Shown here: positions 62,315 to 64,000 of the stretch, piece by piece
Position numbering within the stretch: the first letter of the stretch is position 1
How the letters are laid out: each line of letters starts with the position of its first letter
NCBI GenBank assembly: GCA_021324935.1
Contig: JAJPIE010000036.1
Coordinates: 1 to 64,000, forward strand
Direction of reading: 5' to 3'
DNA length: 64,000 nt
Origin: Acidobacteriota bacterium
GTDB taxonomy: Bacteria > Acidobacteriota > Terriglobia > Acidiferrales > UBA7541
The notes under the pieces: model-generated
Seen by the model: only the letters and a program-made list of their open reading frames with translations
Told to the model about the DNA's origin: nothing
The model's database searches: none
Position numbers and translations under genes: made by a program

Positions 62315-63589
62315 ATGAGCGGAGGGACGCCTGAGCCGCGGACGGCGGTGATGATCTTGGTAGAGGCCAAGTGGGAGGACCAAAGTGGAACGGTGCAGTC
62401 CGCCCCTGCCCGCATCGAGAACCGCTCCACGCATGGTGCCTGCATCCGCTTGAAGTGCCGCATCGGCGTCGGTGCGCGGTTGAGCATTCAGTCGCATCGC
62501 GAGCAGTTCTCAGGAGTTGCGCGCTATTGCCGCCCCGATGGAAGAGAGTTTTTGGTTGGCATTTTGAAGGATGAGGTTCACCGGCCCGTCCTGAAAAAGC
62601 CGTCATCGCAGGATGCTCCAAAGCGGGATGAGCCGCGGTGGCACGAAAAATCAAGTCCGAGCGCTCGCGCGCAGAATCGCGGAGAGCGGCGTGAGGAGAA
62701 TGTTTCAGGCGGAAACGCTGTCCGAATTGAAACACCCATCGCCGAGCGATTGATTCGCCAGGAACCTCGCTCGCCGGAGATTCCAGCGCGCGCGAAAGCT
62801 TCCGCACCGCAGCACAGCAGGCCTGCGGGGCCCGCGCTGGATCTGGTCAAGGAAAGTTTTGAGGGGAAGCCAGTCAGGAAGGAATGGAAATTTATGAAAC
62901 TCAAATGGTTCGCAGGGAACGAAAAAGAGTTGCTCGGTGCCAACGGCAACGGCGCCGTGACAAATGAATCGCCACAACGGGCATTGGAATCGGCCCCACG
63001 TGCGGAGTGCACAGTGACGCAGGCTCCGGTTGCCTTCACGGCCGCAGAAAGCGGCGTCCAGGGCGAATTGCTCGCCATGGAAGACATCTATCGCGCTGCT
63101 GGCATCACCAGTCCGCGCCGCGGCTACAGCATCACTAAAGTCGTAGAGATGCTGCGCAGCGAGCACATGCGTGGTCTCTCGAAAGAAATGCGCCGCGCCG
63201 CCTTGCTGATGGCCCTGGATGCCGCCGGCGTTTCCGTCGACGAGATTCTTCAGGACGCCAAGGTGCGCCAGGAGGCGATCGAAGCCTATGCCATCGAGCA
63301 GCGCAAGCATGCCGAAGCGCAATGGGCGCGCAAGGCCGAAGAAAATATTCAGATCCAGGCGGAGCTCGAGCAGGTCAAAGCGCTCTACGCCGAACGCATT
63401 CGCCGCAATCTCGACGGTGTGGCCCGCGAAAAGGCCACCTTCGGCAACTGGCTTAAGCTCAAAGAGCAGGAGATGCAGGGCATCGCCGAAGCCGTCGACC
63501 AGGTGCTAAAGCCGCAACCCTCCGCCGAGCCCCCGTCCGATCCGCTGCTGTCAGTAACGCCAGCGAGTGTGAGTGGTAAGCCGGTGTAA
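62315..63589 (+). CDS. PilZ-domain protein with long C-terminal coiled region
   Basis: In this 424-residue protein the first ~85 residues are PilZ-like, with NRSTHGACIRL giving the (D/N)xSxxG motif; the RxxxR motif is not intact near the start. A charged, disordered linker follows (~90-240). The C-terminal part (~250-420) has LAMEDIYRAAGITSPRRGYSI, then helical, coiled-coil-like sequence (EQRKHAEAQWARKAEENIQ). GTGAGGGGG precedes the ATG. Possibly a c-di-GMP-linked scaffold, but that is speculation. Confidence 0.7.
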   Translation: MSGGTPEPRTAVMILVEAKWEDQSGTVQSAPARIENRSTHGACIRLKCRIGVGARLSIQSHREQFSGVARYCRPDGREFLVGILKDEVHRPVLKKPSSQDAPKRDEPRWHEKSSPSARAQNRGERREENVSGGNAVRIETPIAERLIRQEPRSPEIPARAKASAPQHSRPAGPALDLVKESFEGKPVRKEWKFMKLKWFAGNEKELLGANGNGAVTNESPQRALESAPRAECTVTQAPVAFTAAESGVQGELLAMEDIYRAAGITSPRRGYSITKVVEMLRSEHMRGLSKEMRRAALLMALDAAGVSVDEILQDAKVRQEAIEAYAIEQRKHAEAQWARKAEENIQIQAELEQVKALYAERIRRNLDGVAREKATFGNWLKLKEQEMQGIAEAVDQVLKPQPSAEPPSDPLLSVTPASVSGKPV

Positions 63590-63750
63590 GTTCGGGATCG
63601 GAAAGGTTGGATTGCGGCTACCTTGGGCTCCCAGGCACAAAGTTGCCAGCCAGTACTGGCTTCCGAGCTGCAATGAATTCATTCCATTGGACTTGGCATC
63701 TTTGCCCAAGGTTCTGTTAACCGGCAATAACCTTAAGAATTTACTTGAAG

Positions 63751-63766
63751 TGTCGGCGCGCCGACA
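63751..63766. terminator. Perfect 16-bp palindrome between convergent genes
   Basis: TGTCGGCG followed by CGCCGACA lies 13 bases after the stop of the minus-strand gene and ~160 after the PilZ gene. There is no clear T-tract, so terminator function is only probable. Confidence 0.35.
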
Positions 63767-63778
63767 TTTCTCTGTGCG

Positions 63779-64000
63779 CTATGCTGACGCCACCGCAAAT
63801 TCCACACGCCGCCGGATTGGATCGATGCGCTCGGCCCGCACGCGCACGCGATCTCCCAGCTTCCACGCGAGTTGCGCGGTCGGTCTGCGCCCGCCGCGCC
63901 GTCCTCGCCCGGGCTCCCCGCCCAGCACGGCCACAATCGCATGATCGCGCTCGCGATACACGCACCGTGCAGCCGCCGTTTCCTCCAGCGCGGTGATCGG
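63779..64000 (-). CDS. C-terminal end of probable RNase R (partial)
   Basis: The frame is open from the window edge to a TAG at 63781-63779. The 73 visible residues end in WKLGDRVRVRAERIDPIRRRVEFAVA, typical of the S1 domain that closes RNase R/VacB exoribonucleases. A basic GRGRRGGRR stretch interrupts the expected S1 strands. Other S1-containing proteins cannot be excluded from this fragment. Confidence 0.45.
   Translation of the reverse strand, partial: PITALEETAAARCVYRERDHAIVAVLGGEPGRGRRGGRRPTAQLAWKLGDRVRVRAERIDPIRRRVEFAVASA

Noticed and set aside
1..64000. Long open frames opposite real genes (for example 865-1932, 5446-6462, 21615-22994, 24897-27122)
   Set aside because: They are antisense shadows caused by high G+C and third-position bias. 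Their translations are Arg/His/Ala-rich and carry no motifs.

Overview
The window looks like a chromosomal contig from an acidobacterium. Coding is dense, G+C is high, and it carries PilZ proteins, a YCF48-like beta-propeller, a YXWGXW protein and an acidobacterial-style Crp/Fnr protein. The assignment is inferred from gene content and protein style only; there is no rRNA. About 50 genes can be supported, plus one tRNA-Asn, two cobalamin riboswitches, several promoter or operator candidates and two families of dispersed repeats. No CRISPR array, phage or complete insertion sequence was found.

Layout. 0-8 kb: the 3' end of tyrS, an FAD oxidoreductase of the L-2-hydroxyglutarate type, a Tat-exported glycosylasparaginase, a deoxynucleoside kinase, a GIY-YIG nuclease among ~85-nt repeats, serC and a membrane protein. 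7.7-15 kb: a pirin behind a strong operator-overlapped promoter, citrate synthase, a PilZ protein, a YCF48-like protein, a pseudokinase-TonB fusion and a GT39-like membrane glycosyltransferase. 15-25 kb: a 1146-residue GH18/NodB/GT2 fusion, a frameshifted Gcr-family gene, an iorAB-type molybdenum hydroxylase and hpnB. 25-30 kb: panB-dinB-panC, a peroxiredoxin whose catalytic Cys codon is TGA with a SECIS-like hairpin just downstream (best read as a selenoprotein), and gatB.

29.6-36.7 kb is a vitamin B12 locus on the minus strand. btuF-btuC-btuD follow a short cobalamin riboswitch with an intrinsic terminator. btuB, a DUF71/COG2102 PP-loop protein and a small membrane protein follow a second, long cobalamin riboswitch with an inverted pair of GTAG-headed REP-like elements inside it. 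36.7-46.2 kb holds an enoyl-CoA hydratase, a CBM9-like protein with a cyclomaltodextrinase/neopullulanase, an AttE/AttFG/AttH-like exporter with its lipocalin-type partner, and an Fnr-type regulator facing a small four-Cys protein across two GTGA-N6-TCAC sites.

48-57.8 kb is a purine catabolism locus. A tightly packed seven-gene minus-strand operon (xdhA-xdhC-xdhB-allB-alc/uraD fusion-uraH-uox) would take hypoxanthine/xanthine to ureidoglycolate plus urea. A guanine deaminase diverges from it, and a DUF6986 lyase-like protein converges on its end. 57.9-64 kb holds a phosphoribosyltransferase, a hemerythrin-like protein, tRNA-Asn, two exported proteins, a PilZ protein with a long coiled C-terminus, and the C-terminal end of a probable RNase R.

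The most notable observations are the UGA-containing peroxiredoxin, the two different cobalamin riboswitches (one invaded by REP elements), the GH18-deacetylase-synthase fusion, the pseudokinase-TonB fusion and the allantoicase/OHCU-decarboxylase fusion.
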